Notes: generated by a model from the sequence alone, not told the origin. Shown: positions 42,754 through 54,861, numbered from the stretch's first letter. The stretch is 64,000 bases of DNA from Pseudomonas oryzihabitans (GCF_014522265.1 NZ_CP017024.1:841501-905500), one strand, 5' to 3'. Program-made: numbers and translations.

Positions 42754-43581
42754 CTAAAACGATTCAACCCGCAAACCCAGCATGTGCGGGTCGCTCAGGG
42801 TCATCTGCCAGCGCCCGCGACCCGCTTCCTGGCGCCGACTGCGATCGACGATCCAGCCTCGGGCTTCGAGGTCGCGCCCTGTCCATTGGCGCAGCGGCAC
42901 CTCGTCGAAGGCCGCGACGAAGCGCTCGGGGACATTGACCACCAGATCGCCTTCGAACTGCAGCCAGAGGCCGCCACGATTGCGCTCGACGTCCAGCAGA
43001 CGCCCCCGCACCACGGCGAAACCACTCTCTTCCAAGCGGGTCGAGGCGATGGTCGGATCCTGCTTCCAGACGCCCCGTCGCGCCTTGCGCGCCTGGCTTT
43101 CCGCGGCGGCCTGACAGGCGGCCAGCCGGGTATTGGGCGCGATGGCGACGGCATAGCCGAAGCCCTCGGCTATCAGCCGGGCTTCCAGGTTGCCGCCCTG
43201 GCGATCATAGAGATGCGCCAGGGTGCGACCATAGTGGTCGGTCGCCTCGCTGCCCGGCACCAGCCGCAGGCGCTGGTCGCTGGCCGCGACCAGCTCAAGC
43301 AGCCGCCGACGCGCCGCCTCGGCATAGGGCTGGGCGGTACCGCCGGACGTGCCCAGCTCCGGAGCATTGACGCCGATCAGGCGCACCGAACGGCCGTCGA
43401 CCAGGCGCAGGGTATCGCCGTCGACCACCTGGCGGACCACGACCTCCTGTCCGCCCGGCAGCAACGGACAGTCCGCCGCCTGGGCCACCGGGGCGCCAGC
43501 TAGGCCACAAACAAAAAAGGCGCCCCAGAGGGACGCCTTTTTCAGTGTCGAACCATGCAGAGATGGCCGACGGCAGCGCAT
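42754..43581 (-). CDS. Exported thermonuclease-family (SNase-like) protein
   Basis: The 275-residue protein has a signal peptide (KKASLWGAFFVCGLAGAPVAQA, shown in part as KKASLWGAFFV) and a staphylococcal-nuclease-like domain with VVDGDTLRLVDGRSVRLIG and APELG, then YGRTLAHLYD. The ATG at 43581 overlaps the rpmE stop as TAATG, suggesting translational coupling. An intrinsic terminator hairpin lies inside codons of the signal peptide, so most rpmE transcripts should stop before the nuclease domain. The C-terminal 100 residues carry an OB-like stretch (LLDVERNRGGLWLQFEGDLV). Substrate is not known. Confidence 0.88.
   Translation of the reverse strand: MRCRRPSLHGSTLKKASLWGAFFVCGLAGAPVAQAADCPLLPGGQEVVVRQVVDGDTLRLVDGRSVRLIGVNAPELGTSGGTAQPYAEAARRRLLELVAASDQRLRLVPGSEATDHYGRTLAHLYDRQGGNLEARLIAEGFGYAVAIAPNTRLAACQAAAESQARKARRGVWKQDPTIASTRLEESGFAVVRGRLLDVERNRGGLWLQFEGDLVVNVPERFVAAFDEVPLRQWTGRDLEARGWIVDRSRRQEAGRGRWQMTLSDPHMLGLRVESF
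43512..43537 (-). terminator. Intrinsic terminator after rpmE, inside the nuclease coding region
   Basis: On the minus strand GGCGTCCC-TCT-GGGGCGCC is an 8-bp stem with one G-U pair, followed by six T residues and G (43518-43512). It begins 44 bases past the rpmE stop and overlaps about codons 15-23 of the nuclease gene, encoding part of its signal peptide. Confidence 0.85.
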
Positions 43582-43796
43582 TACTTGTTGCTGCCGAACA
43601 CGCCGAAGCGCTGCTTGAAGCGATCGATACGGCCGCCAGCGTCCAGGACCTTCTGCTTGCCAGTGTAGAACGGGTGGCATTCGGAGCAGACGTCCAGGTG
43701 AATGTTCTTGCTCAGGGTCGAGCGGGTCTTGATGACGTTGCCGCAGCTGCAGGTGGCTTCGATGGCATCGTACTGCGGATGGATATCAGCTTTCAT
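43581..43796 (-). CDS. rpmE: 50S ribosomal protein L31
   Basis: The 71-residue protein is the zinc-binding (C+) type of L31, with cysteines in ATCSCGNVI and [12 protein letters not shown]. It starts [14 protein letters not shown] with a GAGG ribosome site. A good sigma-70 promoter lies about 75 bases upstream, divergent from priA. Its stop overlaps the nuclease start. Confidence 0.97.
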   Translation of the reverse strand: MKADIHPQYDAIEATCSCGNVIKTRSTLSKNIHLDVCSECHPFYTGKQKVLDAGGRIDRFKQRFGVFGSNK

Positions 43797-43869
43797 GGGA
43801 CTATCCTCGGGGTCTAGCTGTGCCGCCACCCGGCGCCATTGCCGGATACCGCACAGATTTGGGCTGCAA

Positions 43870-43897
43870 ATCATACCAGAGCAGATAGGAGGTGCAA
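43870..43897 (-). promoter_or_regulatory. Candidate sigma-70 promoter for rpmE
   Basis: TTGCAC (43897-43892) and TATGAT (43875-43870) on the minus strand are spaced 16 bases and lie about 75 bases before the rpmE ATG, in the divergent rpmE-priA spacer. Confidence 0.65.
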
Positions 43898-43953
43898 GCA
43901 GCCCCCTCACCGCCCGTCTGCTACCATCGGGCTTTCCTCCTGCGAGCCCTGCC

Positions 43954-46167
<2,214 letters not shown>

Positions 46168-46263
46168 TGGCATTGGCTTACCATTGGCAAGGCCGGGCTC
46201 GCCACGGATAATGCCGGGTTTTCATCGCAGTGCGCGCTCGGCGCACGCCGAAGGCCAATGATC

Positions 46264-48021
46264 ATGAAAGACAGCATCCGCCAGCTCATCCAGCACGCCC
46301 TCGACCGCCTGATCGCCGACGGCACCCTGCCGGCCGACGTGGCTCCGGCCATCCAGGTCGAAAACACCAAGGACAAGAGCCACGGCGACTTCGCCAGCAA
46401 CGTCGCCCTGCTGCTGGCCAAGCCGGCCCGCGCCAAGCCCCGCGACCTGGCCGAAAAGCTGCTCGCCGCCCTGCCCGCCGATCCGGCGGTCAGCAAGGTG
46501 GAAATCGCCGGCCCCGGCTTTCTCAATTTCTTCCAGAATCACGCGCAACTGGCCGCGCGCCTGGATGCGGCCTTCGCCGATCCGCACCTGGGGGTGCCCA
46601 GGCACGAGCCGCGTCAGCGCGTGGTGGTGGACCTCTCCTCGCCGAACCTGGCCAAGGAAATGCACGTCGGTCACCTGAGATCCACCATCATCGGGGACGC
46701 GGTGGCGCGGGTGCTGGAATTCCGCGGCGACGAAGTGATCCGCCAGAACCACGTGGGTGACTGGGGCACCCAGTTCGGCATGCTTCTGGCCTACATGGAA
46801 GAGCAGCCGCAAGCCGCCGAAGGCGAGCTGGCCGATCTCGAGGTGTTCTATCGCGCCGCCAAGGGTCGCTTCGACGCCTCGCCGGAATTCGCCGCCCGCG
46901 CGCGCGAACTGGTGGTGGCGCTGCAGGCCGGCGATGCCCACTGCCTGCGGCTCTGGGAACGCTTCAATGCCGTCTCCCTGTCCCATTGCCAGGAAGTCTA
47001 CGACCGCCTCAACGTCTGCCTGACCCCGGCCGACGTCAAGGGCGAGAGCGCCTACAACGACGACCTGGCCCAGGTGGTGAGCGATCTGGACGCCGCCGGC
47101 CTGCTCACCGAGAGCGATGGCGCCCGCTGCGTCTTTCTCGACGAATTCAAGAACGCCGAGGGCAATCCGCTGCCGGTGATCGTGCAGAAGGCCGGTGGCG
47201 GCTATCTCTATTCCACCACCGACCTGGCCGCCATGCGCTACCGCAGCCGCCAGCTGCACGCCGATCGGGCGCTGTACTTCGTCGACCAGCGCCAGGCCCT
47301 GCACTTCCAGATGGCCTTCGAAGTGGCGCGCCGCGCCGGCTTCGTCGCGCCGACCATGCAACTCGAGCACATGGGCTTCGGCACCATGAACGGCGCCGAC
47401 GGCCGTCCGTTCAAGACCCGTGACGGCGGTACCGTCAAGCTGGTCGACCTGCTCGACGAAGCCGAGGAACGTGCCTACCAGCTGGTCAAGGAGCGCAATG
47501 CCGGTCGCGCCGAGCGTGGCGAGGTACCCTTCAGCGAGGACGAACTGCGCCACATCGGCCGCGTGGTGGGCATCGCCTCGGTCAAGTACGCCGACCTGTC
47601 CAAGCACCGCACCAGCGACTACAGCTTCAACTTCGAGCAGATGCTCAGCTTCGAGGGCAATACCGCGCCCTATCTGCTGTACGCCTACACCCGCGTCGCC
47701 AGCGTGCTGCGCAAGGCCGAGCAGAGCGAACCCGCCGGCAGCATCCGCCTGGATGCCCCGCAGGAGCAGGATCTGGGCGGTCGCCTGGCGCAATTCGGCG
47801 AAATCCTCGCCAGCGTTGCCGACAAGGGCACCCCGCACCTGCTGTGCAGCTACCTCTATGATCTGGCCGGCCTGTTCTCCAGCTTCTACGAGAATTGTCC
47901 GATCCTGACCGCCGAGGACCCCGCGCTGCGCCAGAGCCGCCTGCGGCTGGCCGCCCTCACCGGGCGCACCCTCAAGCAGGGTCTGGAACTGCTCGGCCTG
48001 CACACCCTGGAACGCATGTAA
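46264..48021 (+). CDS. argS: Arginyl-tRNA synthetase
   Basis: ArgS charges tRNA-Arg. The 585-residue class I enzyme has the N-terminal Add1 domain, the HIGH-type motif [30 protein letters not shown] and the C-terminal anticodon-binding domain ([19 protein letters not shown]). The ATG at 46264 is better placed relative to the AAGG ribosome site than the one at 46258. The SPOR gene follows after 18 bases. Confidence 0.97.
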   Translation: MKDSIRQLIQHALDRLIADGTLPADVAPAIQVENTKDKSHGDFASNVALLLAKPARAKPRDLAEKLLAALPADPAVSKVEIAGPGFLNFFQNHAQLAARLDAAFADPHLGVPRHEPRQRVVVDLSSPNLAKEMHVGHLRSTIIGDAVARVLEFRGDEVIRQNHVGDWGTQFGMLLAYMEEQPQAAEGELADLEVFYRAAKGRFDASPEFAARARELVVALQAGDAHCLRLWERFNAVSLSHCQEVYDRLNVCLTPADVKGESAYNDDLAQVVSDLDAAGLLTESDGARCVFLDEFKNAEGNPLPVIVQKAGGGYLYSTTDLAAMRYRSRQLHADRALYFVDQRQALHFQMAFEVARRAGFVAPTMQLEHMGFGTMNGADGRPFKTRDGGTVKLVDLLDEAEERAYQLVKERNAGRAERGEVPFSEDELRHIGRVVGIASVKYADLSKHRTSDYSFNFEQMLSFEGNTAPYLLYAYTRVASVLRKAEQSEPAGSIRLDAPQEQDLGGRLAQFGEILASVADKGTPHLLCSYLYDLAGLFSSFYENCPILTAEDPALRQSRLRLAALTGRTLKQGLELLGLHTLERM

Positions 48022-48039
48022 GAGACGGATCACCGCCTG

Positions 48040-48777
48040 ATGGCCACCAAGAAAGCCCCACCCAAGCGCGGCGCCAGTCGCAACACCTCGGCCCCCAAGA
48101 AACAGCCCCTGCCCGGCTGGGTCTGGCTCGCGTCGGGTCTGGCCATCGGGGCCTTCGTGGTGTTCCTGATGAAGCTCGAACCAGGCAACAAGGCGGTGCA
48201 GCGTGCCAAGCCGGAAGAGGGCCGCCCGGCCGCCACGGCGGGCAATGGCAAGTCGTCGACCGCTACCGGCAAGACCGAGGGCACGCCGCCCACGCCGATC
48301 AAGCCCAAGTACGACTTCTATACCCTGCTGCCCGAATCCGAGGTAATCGTGCCGCCGGACGCCGTGCCGCGCAATCCGGCCGCCAAGCCGACCACCCCGG
48401 CCAAAGCGGATGCCGCCGCGACCCCGGCGCAACCTGGCCAGCCGGCGACCGCGACGTCGGCCACGCCCGCGACCACCCCGGGCCAGCCGGCCGCCACGCC
48501 GCCCAAGGAAGCCACCACCAAGGCCCAGCCGCCGGTAACCCTGTTCTTCCTCCAGGCCGGCTCCTTCCGCACCCAGGCCGATGCCGACCGGGTCCGCGCC
48601 CAGATCATCATGCTCGGCCAGGACGTGCGCGTGGAATCGGGCAAGGTCAAGGACGACACCTGGTACCGGGTACTGGTCGGTCCCTACAGCGATCGCGACC
48701 AGCTGACCCAGGCGCAGAAACAGCTCGCCGGCAGCGGCTTCAAGAATCTGTTGCTGCAGCAGCGACGCGGTCACTAA
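48040..48777 (+). CDS. SPOR-domain membrane protein, FtsN-like
   Basis: The 245-residue protein has a basic cytoplasmic N-terminus, one transmembrane helix (VWLASGLAIGAFVVFLM, about 28-45), a long Pro/Ala/Thr-rich linker and a C-terminal SPOR domain (FFLQAGSFRTQADADRVRAQ, WYRVLVGPYSDRDQL). It resembles FtsN-type division activators in architecture; whether it triggers septal synthesis is not shown. It is probably in an operon with argS. It is the second SPOR protein in the window after DamX. Confidence 0.88.
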   Translation: MATKKAPPKRGASRNTSAPKKQPLPGWVWLASGLAIGAFVVFLMKLEPGNKAVQRAKPEEGRPAATAGNGKSSTATGKTEGTPPTPIKPKYDFYTLLPESEVIVPPDAVPRNPAAKPTTPAKADAAATPAQPGQPATATSATPATTPGQPAATPPKEATTKAQPPVTLFFLQAGSFRTQADADRVRAQIIMLGQDVRVESGKVKDDTWYRVLVGPYSDRDQLTQAQKQLAGSGFKNLLLQQRRGH

Positions 48778-48920
48778 AGAGTCTGCCCATGGCCTGCTGC
48801 GCGTCGGCCAAACAGCGCTGAAAATTCTCTCGGAATGCTCATTTACCACGCGTAAACTGCGCTTCCTCGAGAATTCTCGCCTGGTTTGGCGCTAGCTCGC
48901 GAGGCCGTGAACAGACTCTC
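48778..48920. repeat. MITE-like repeat, family C diverged copy, upstream of hslV
   Basis: AGAGTCTG (48778-48785) and its complement (48912-48919) bound a region whose core (about 48829-48867: GGAATGCTCATTTACC, CGTAAACT, GCTTCCTC) is almost the reverse complement of part of the larger repeat at 54966-55164. A 12-bp palindrome CGAGAATTCTCG lies at 48868-48879. The stretch holds no gene and lies just before the hslV promoter. Confidence 0.6.
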
Positions 48921-48946
48921 ACCTGCCGAATCCCCCCGCCGCGACG

Positions 48947-48975
48947 CTTGAAGGGCGCCGCGGCCATCCCCATAT
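48947..48975 (+). promoter_or_regulatory. Sigma-32 heat-shock promoter for hslVU
   Basis: CTTGAA (48947-48952) and CCCCATAT (48968-48975) are separated by 15 bases and lie 46 bases before the hslV start. Both elements match the sigma-32 consensus (CTTGAA, CCCCATnT) almost exactly, and RpoH is encoded in this window. Confidence 0.85.
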
Positions 48976-49021
48976 CTCCGCTTAACCGGGCCGACGCCCC
49001 AAGCAACGCGGAGAGATTCCC

Positions 49022-49555
49022 TTGACCACCATCGTTTCTGTACGCCGCAACGGCAAGGTCGTGATCGGCGGCGACGGCCAGGTTTCCCTGGGCAACACCG
49101 TCATGAAAGGCAACGCCAAGAAAGTCCGGCGGCTGTACCGGGGCGAGGTGCTGGCCGGTTTCGCCGGCGGTACCGCCGACGCCTTCACCCTTTTCGAGCG
49201 CTTTGAGGCGCAACTCGAGAAGCACCAGGGCCATCTGGTCCGCGCCGCCGTCGAGCTGGCCAAGGACTGGCGTACCGACCGTGCCCTGCGCCGTCTGGAA
49301 GCCATGCTGGCGGTCGCCAACAAGGACGCCTCCCTGATCATCACCGGCAACGGCGACGTGGTGGAACCCGAAGAAGGCCTGATCGCCATGGGCTCCGGTG
49401 GCGCCTATGCCCAGGCCGCCGCTCGCGCCCTGCTCATGCACACCGACCTCAGTGCCCGCGAGATCGCCGAGACCTCCCTGAATATCGCCGGTGACATCTG
49501 CGTGTTCACCAACCGCAACCTGACCATCGAGGAGCTGGACGCGCCCCAGGCGTGA
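49022..49555 (+). CDS. hslV: ATP-dependent protease subunit HslV
   Basis: HslV is the peptidase ring of the HslUV protease. The start is TTG at 49022 with a GGAGAGA ribosome site; no ATG alternative is available, and the product begins [20 protein letters not shown], so removal of Met exposes the catalytic Thr2. The 177-residue protein also shows [16 protein letters not shown] and [16 protein letters not shown]. It is driven by a consensus sigma-32 promoter, and hslU follows after 19 bases. Confidence 0.97.
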   Translation: MTTIVSVRRNGKVVIGGDGQVSLGNTVMKGNAKKVRRLYRGEVLAGFAGGTADAFTLFERFEAQLEKHQGHLVRAAVELAKDWRTDRALRRLEAMLAVANKDASLIITGNGDVVEPEEGLIAMGSGGAYAQAAARALLMHTDLSAREIAETSLNIAGDICVFTNRNLTIEELDAPQA

Positions 49556-49574
49556 TCCGGTTTAGAGACTGCCC

Positions 49575-50922
49575 ATGTCCATGACCCCCGCGAGATCGTC
49601 CACGAACTCAATCGCCACATCATCGGCCAGGACGACGCCAAGCGCGCCGTGGCCATCGCCCTGCGCAACCGCTGGCGGCGCATGCAGCTGCCCGTCGAGC
49701 TGCGTCCCGAGGTCACCCCCAAGAACATCCTGATGATAGGTCCCACGGGTGTGGGCAAGACCGAAATCGCCCGGCGCCTGGCCAAGCTGGCCAATGCGCC
49801 CTTCCTCAAGGTGGAAGCCACCAAGTTCACCGAGGTCGGCTATGTCGGCCGCGACGTCGAGTCCATCATCCGTGACCTCGCCGACGCCGCGGTGAAGATG
49901 CTGCGCGAACAGGAAATGGTGCGTAACCGCCATCGCGCCGAAGACGCCGCCGAAGAGCGCATCCTCGATGCCCTGCTGCCGCCGGCGCGGCCGTCGGTGG
50001 GCTTCAGCAACGAGCCCCAGCCGGCATCGACCGATAGCAACACCCGTCAGCTGTTCCGCAAGCGCCTGCGCGAAGGCCAGCTGGACGACAAGGAAATCGA
50101 CATCGAGGTGGCCGATGCCCCGCTGGCGTCGAGATCATGACCCCGCCCGGCATGGAGGAGATGACCAGCCAGCTGCAGAATCTCTTCGCCGGCATGCACA
50201 AGGGCAAGACCAAGCAGCGCAAGCTCAAGGTCAAGGAAGCGCTCAAGCTGGTGCGCGACGAAGAAGCCGCGCGCCTGGTCAACGAGGAAGAACTCAAGGG
50301 CCGCGCCCTGGAAGCCGTCGAGCAGCACGGCATCGTCTTCATCGACGAGATCGACAAGGTCGCCAAGCGTGGCAACACCAGCGGTGCCGATGTCTCCCGC
50401 GAGGGTGTGCAGCGTGACCTGCTGCCGCTGATCGAAGGCTGCACCGTCAACACCAAGCTGGGCATGGTCAAGACCGACCATATCCTGTTCATCGCCTCGG
50501 GCGCCTTCCACCTGTCCAAGCCCAGCGATCTGGTGCCGGAGCTGCAGGGTCGTCTGCCGATTCGCGTCGAACTCAAGGCGCTGACGCCGCAGGACTTCGA
50601 GCGCATCCTCACCGAGCCGCATGCCTCCCTCACCGAGCAGTATCGCGAACTGCTCAAGACTGAGGGGCTGCTGGTGGAATTCGCCGCCGACGGCATCACC
50701 CGCATTGCCGAGATCGCCTGGCAGGTCAACGAGAAGACCGAGAACATCGGTGCCCGGCGCCTGCACACCCTGCTGGAACGCCTGCTGGAAGAGGTGTCCT
50801 TCAGCGCCGCCGACCTCGCTGGCCAGCAGAATGGCGAGCCCATCGTCATCGACGCGGCCTATGTGAACGGCCACCTGGGCGAACTGGCGCAGGACGAAGA
50901 CCTGTCGCGCTATATACTGTAA
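49575..50922 (+). CDS. hslU: HslU ATPase of the HslUV protease, with two apparent frameshifts
   Basis: HslU unfolds substrates for HslV. The expected start is 49575 (MSMTP), but the frame breaks at a C5 run (49585-49589); one more C restores [21 protein letters not shown] second break lies at GG (50125-50126), where one more G turns ADAPLASRS-stop into [18 protein letters not shown]. The AAA motifs are intact: Walker [16 protein letters not shown], pore loop GYVGRDVES, Walker [13 protein letters not shown], sensor 2 [11 protein letters not shown]. The corrected length is 449 residues, as expected. It is co-transcribed with hslV. Confidence 0.93.
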
Positions 50923-50944
50923 CGGTAGGTTTGGTGCATTCGTA

Positions 50945-51009
50945 ATCGCGGCCATGGGCCGCTCCTACAGGGTTCGATGTCTCCTGTAGGAGCGGCCCAT
51001 GGCCGCGAT
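50945..51009. repeat. REP-like palindromic repeat, family A copy 2
   Basis: The same 26-bp perfect arms as at 4962-5025 occur at 50945-50970 and 50984-51009, with an extra G-C pair and a different 11-13 nt loop. It lies in the hslU-DUF971 spacer. The identical arms with different loops are typical of REP doublets. Confidence 0.85.
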
Positions 51010-51051
51010 GGCCTCAGGCAAAGACTGCAAAACCGCTCAGAGAACCTCACC

Positions 51052-51423
51052 ATGCGTACTCCCACCGCCATCCAGCTCCACAAGGCTTCCAAGACCCTCA
51101 GCGTCAGCTATGGCGCGGAAACCTTCGAGCTGCCCGCCGAATTCCTGCGGGTGCACTCGCCTTCGGCCGAGGTCCAGGGACACGGCAATCCGGTATTGCA
51201 GTGGGGCAAGCAGCAGGTCGGCATCAGCGCCGTCGAACCGGCGGGGCGCTACGCCATCAAGCTGACCTTCGATGACGGCCACGACAGTGGTCTGTTCAGC
51301 TGGGACTATCTCTATGAACTGGGCAGTCGCCGCGACGAACTCTGGGCCGACTACCTGGAACAGCTGGCCCGCGCCGGCAAGACGCGGGACCCACACGTCA
51401 GCGCGGTCAAGCTGATGCTCTAG
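51052..51423 (+). CDS. DUF971 family protein
   Basis: The 123-residue protein starts MRTPTAIQLHKASKTLSVSY at 51052 and has the DUF971 features LPAEFLRVHSPSAEVQGHG and FDDGHDSGLFSWDYLYELG. The domain also occurs in gamma-butyrobetaine hydroxylase N-termini and binds zinc there; here it is freestanding and its function is unknown. In other Pseudomonas it lies between hslU and the PHA genes. It converges with the PHA-system protein at 51431. Confidence 0.92.
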   Translation: MRTPTAIQLHKASKTLSVSYGAETFELPAEFLRVHSPSAEVQGHGNPVLQWGKQQVGISAVEPAGRYAIKLTFDDGHDSGLFSWDYLYELGSRRDELWADYLEQLARAGKTRDPHVSAVKLML

Positions 51424-51430
51424 CCCTGGC

Positions 51431-51709
51431 TCAGGCCGCCAGGGCCTTGTCCAGCTTGCGCTCGATCTCTTTCTCGATCTGGCCACTGAGCATCGAGAAC
51501 ATCATGCCCAGGGTCGCCAGCACCCGCACCCGGTCTTCACCGACCTCGATCCGTCCATCCACGCCGCTGCGCGTGAATGTCAGGGTATCGCCTTCCCAGG
51601 CGCAGGCCACCCCATAGTCACGCGTGAGTTTTTCGGCCAGTTGATCGGCCTTCTGGCGAACGCCTTCCAAGCCAAGCGAATGGCTGCGTTCGATGGTGAT
51701 CTGGGACAT
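51431..51709 (-). CDS. Polyhydroxyalkanoic acid system family protein
   Basis: The 92-residue protein (MSQITIERSHSLGLEGVRQK to EKEIERKLDKALAA) matches the family named for its genomic association with polyhydroxyalkanoate genes. A central LGMMFSMLSGQIEKEI segment is characteristic. Its function is unknown. In P. aeruginosa the phaC1-phaZ-phaC2-phaD-phaF-phaI cluster lies beside it, but none of those genes is present here. Confidence 0.88.
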   Translation of the reverse strand: MSQITIERSHSLGLEGVRQKADQLAEKLTRDYGVACAWEGDTLTFTRSGVDGRIEVGEDRVRVLATLGMMFSMLSGQIEKEIERKLDKALAA

Positions 51710-51860
51710 CGGGGAACTCCGGATAAGGGGCCCTGACTATAGCGAGGGCCCGCCACGTCGCCAATCGCGAGAACCGAGCGGTCAGCCCCGGTTTTAGCCG
51801 GGCATGCCGGGCGATCGGCCTGCTAGAATGCCCTCTTGTCCCTGTCCCAGGTGTAGCCCC

Positions 51861-52631
51861 ATGAGCGATCCGCGCAAAGGCCCCGAGGCCGAATCCCAGA
51901 CCCACTTCGGCTACCAGAGCGTTCCGGAGAGCCAGAAGGCTTACAAGGTCGCGGAGGTCTTCCATTCGGTGGCGGCCAAGTACGATGTGATGAACGACCT
52001 GATGTCGGCGGGCATCCACCGGCTGTGGAAGAGATTCACCATCGAGCTCTCCGGCGTGCGCCGTGGCAACCGCGTACTGGACATCGCTGGCGGCACCGGC
52101 GACCTGACCAAGCAGTTCGCCCGTCTGGTCGGCCCCACCGGCGAGGTGGTCCTGGCCGACATCAACGATTCCATGCTCCGGGTCGGCCGCGACCGCCTGC
52201 TCGACGAAGGCGTCGCCAGCAATGTGCGCTTCGTCCAGGCGGATGCCGAGAAGCTGCCCTTCCCCGACAACCATTTCGACTGCATCACCATCGCCTTCGG
52301 CCTGCGCAACGTCACCCACAAGGACCAGGCCCTGGCTTCGATGCTGCGCGTGCTCAAGCCGGGTGGCCGGCTGCTGGTGCTGGAGTTCTCCAAGCCCACC
52401 AATCCGCTGGTGTCCAAGGCCTATGACGCCTACTCCTTCGGCTTCCTGCCCCTGATGGGCAAGCTGGTGGCCGGTGACGCCGAAAGCTATCGCTACCTGG
52501 CCGAATCCATCCGCATGCACCCCGATCAGCAGACCCTCAAGGCCATGATGGAAGAGACCGGTTTCGCCCGGGTCACCTTCCACAACATGACCGGCGGCGT
52601 GGTCGCCCTGCATCGCGGCATCAAGCCCTGA
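51861..52631 (+). CDS. ubiE: Ubiquinone/menaquinone C-methyltransferase UbiE
   Basis: UbiE methylates the ring of the ubiquinone and menaquinone precursors. The 256-residue enzyme has the family pattern [20 protein letters not shown], the SAM motif [27 protein letters not shown] and [13 protein letters not shown]. The ATG at 51861 is chosen for conservation. It overlaps ubiJ by one base (TGATG), and ubiB follows. Confidence 0.97.
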   Translation: MSDPRKGPEAESQTHFGYQSVPESQKAYKVAEVFHSVAAKYDVMNDLMSAGIHRLWKRFTIELSGVRRGNRVLDIAGGTGDLTKQFARLVGPTGEVVLADINDSMLRVGRDRLLDEGVASNVRFVQADAEKLPFPDNHFDCITIAFGLRNVTHKDQALASMLRVLKPGGRLLVLEFSKPTNPLVSKAYDAYSFGFLPLMGKLVAGDAESYRYLAESIRMHPDQQTLKAMMEETGFARVTFHNMTGGVVALHRGIKP

Positions 52632-53266
52632 TGGCCCTCGTCACCCAGGCATTGCTGGCCGCGCTGGAGCGTGGCCTGAATCCACTACTGGCGCTCGACC
52701 CCGTGGCCTTGCCGCGGCTGGCCGGCCTGACCGGCCGGGTGATCGCGGTGCAGACCCGGCAACCGGCGCTGCGCCTGTACGTCCTGCCCGCGGGTGACGG
52801 CCTGCATTTCGCCGCCCATCACGAAGGCGATATCGACTGCACCCTGAGTGCCCCGGCGACACGTCTGGCCGAACTGGCCCTGGCCCGTGACAAGCAGCGG
52901 GTGCTGCACCAGCCGGACGTGCGTCTGGAAGGCGACAGCACCCTGCTGATCGAGCTGGCCGACATCCTGCAGAAGCTGGAGCTGGACTGGCAGCACGAGG
53001 TCAGTCGCTGGCTCGGCCCGCTGCCGGCGGCGCTGCTGGGCGATCTGGCCCGGCGCGGCCAGGCGCTCGGTGAACAGAGCCGTGACAGCCTGCAACTGAC
53101 GCTGTCCAACTGGCTGAACGAGGAGAGCCGCCAGCTGGTGGGTCGTCTCGAAGGTGAGGCCCGCTTCGCCGAGATCGATGCCCTGCGCCTGGACGTGGAT
53201 CGTCTCGACGCCCGTCTCGCCCGCCTGGGCACCGCCCGCAACACCAGGGATAACCCCGACGAATGA
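52631..53266 (+). CDS. ubiJ: Ubiquinone biosynthesis accessory factor UbiJ
   Basis: UbiJ is an SCP2-type lipid-binding protein that scaffolds the soluble Ubi complex. The 211-residue protein has an N-terminal SCP2 domain (about 15-110) and a C-terminal helical segment ([21 protein letters not shown]). It overlaps ubiE by one base and ubiB by 4 bases, consistent with coupled synthesis. Confidence 0.93.
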   Translation: MALVTQALLAALERGLNPLLALDPVALPRLAGLTGRVIAVQTRQPALRLYVLPAGDGLHFAAHHEGDIDCTLSAPATRLAELALARDKQRVLHQPDVRLEGDSTLLIELADILQKLELDWQHEVSRWLGPLPAALLGDLARRGQALGEQSRDSLQLTLSNWLNEESRQLVGRLEGEARFAEIDALRLDVDRLDARLARLGTARNTRDNPDE

Positions 53267-54861
53267 AGCTGTTCGCTGCCCTCAACCGCCTGTTGCGGAT
53301 CTTCTTCGTGGTCATCCGCTATCGGCTTGACGACATCGTCTATGCCCTGCCGCTGCCCTGGTACCTGCGTGCCACCCGCTACGTGCTGCCCTGGCGCTGG
53401 TTGCCACGTCCGAGCAAGACCCTGCCGCGCGGCGCCCGTCTGCGCCTGGCGCTGGAAGGTCTGGGACCGGTGTTCGTCAAATTCGGGCAGATCCTTTCCA
53501 CCCGGCGCGACCTCATGCCGGAGGATATCGCCGACGAACTGATGTTCCTGCAGGACAAGGTCCCGCCCTTTCCGCCGGAAAAGGCCGTGGCGCTCATCGA
53601 GTCCCAGCTCGGCGTACCCATCAAGCAGGCCTTCGCCCGCTTCGATCACCAGCCGCTGGCCTCGGCCTCGGTGGCCCAGGTCCATGCCGCCCAGCTGCGG
53701 ACTGGCGAAGAGGTGGTGGTCAAGGTGGTGCGCCCGGGGCTTAAGAACATCATCAGCCAGGACATCGCCTGGCTGTTCCTGCTGGCGCGCCTGGCCGAAC
53801 GGCTGTCCGCCGAAGCCCGCCGCCTGCACCCGATGGACGTGGTCAGCGACTACGAGAAGACCATCTACGACGAGCTGGACCTTTTGCGCGAAGCGGCCAA
53901 CTCCAGCCAGCTCAGACGCAATTTCGACGGCTCCGAGCGCCTCTATGTGCCCCAGGTGTACTGGGACTGGTGCCGCGAGCGGGTGCTGGTCATGGAGCGC
54001 ATCTACGGCATCCCGGTAACCGACCTGGCCGCCCTGCGCGACCAGGGCACCGACTTCAAGCTGCTGGCCGAGCGAGGGGTGGAGATCTTCTTCACCCAGG
54101 TCTTCCGCGACAGCTTCTTCCACGCCGACATGCACCCGGGCAACATCTTCGTCAGCACCGCCAAGCCCTGGGATCCGCTCTACATCGCGGTGGACTGCGG
54201 CATCATCGGCAGCCTGACCCCCGAGGACCAGGACTATCTGGCGCGCAACCTCTGGGCCTTCTTCCAGCGCGACTACCGCAAGGTCGCGCAGTTGCACATC
54301 GACTCCGGCTGGGTACCGGCCAACACCCAGGTCAACGAACTGGAAGCGGCCATCCGCACCGTCTGCGAACCCATCTTCGAGAAGCCGCTCAAGGACATTT
54401 CCTTCGGCCAGCTGCTGTTGCGGCTGTTCCAGGTGGCGCGCCGCTTCAACATGGAGATCCAGCCGCAACTGGTGCTCCTGCAGAAGACCCTGCTCAACAT
54501 CGAAGGCCTGGGCCGCCAGCTCTATCCGGACCTGGATCTCTGGTCCACCGCCAAGCCCTACCTGGAAAAGTGGATGCGCAAGCGGCTGAGTCCGCCGCAG
54601 GTCGCCCGCAATATCCAGCAGCAACTGGAGCAGATCCCCCATCTGGCGCAGATGGCGCGCGATACCCTGGAACGCATCACCCAGCCGCATCGCAAGGATC
54701 CGCCCAATCCCTGGGGCAGACGCAACGACGACTGGATCGTGCGGGTGGTCGGCGCGGTCCTGCTGGTGGGTGCGGCACAACTGGGTCTCGAACCCCAGCC
54801 CCACGCCTGGCCGGCCTGGGCCATGCTGGTCGGCGGCCTGGTTCTGGTGATCAGGCGCTGA
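53263..54861 (+). CDS. ubiB: Ubiquinone biosynthesis regulatory kinase-like protein UbiB
   Basis: UbiB is an atypical ABC1/ADCK-type kinase-like ATPase needed for ubiquinone synthesis. The 532-residue protein has the KxGQ motif ([16 protein letters not shown]), an alanine-rich nucleotide loop ([13 protein letters not shown]), [10 protein letters not shown] and VDCGIIGSL. Two C-terminal membrane helices follow (about 495-530). It ends the ubiEJB cluster. Confidence 0.97.
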   Translation: MKLFAALNRLLRIFFVVIRYRLDDIVYALPLPWYLRATRYVLPWRWLPRPSKTLPRGARLRLALEGLGPVFVKFGQILSTRRDLMPEDIADELMFLQDKVPPFPPEKAVALIESQLGVPIKQAFARFDHQPLASASVAQVHAAQLRTGEEVVVKVVRPGLKNIISQDIAWLFLLARLAERLSAEARRLHPMDVVSDYEKTIYDELDLLREAANSSQLRRNFDGSERLYVPQVYWDWCRERVLVMERIYGIPVTDLAALRDQGTDFKLLAERGVEIFFTQVFRDSFFHADMHPGNIFVSTAKPWDPLYIAVDCGIIGSLTPEDQDYLARNLWAFFQRDYRKVAQLHIDSGWVPANTQVNELEAAIRTVCEPIFEKPLKDISFGQLLLRLFQVARRFNMEIQPQLVLLQKTLLNIEGLGRQLYPDLDLWSTAKPYLEKWMRKRLSPPQVARNIQQQLEQIPHLAQMARDTLERITQPHRKDPPNPWGRRNDDWIVRVVGAVLLVGAAQLGLEPQPHAWPAWAMLVGGLVLVIRR

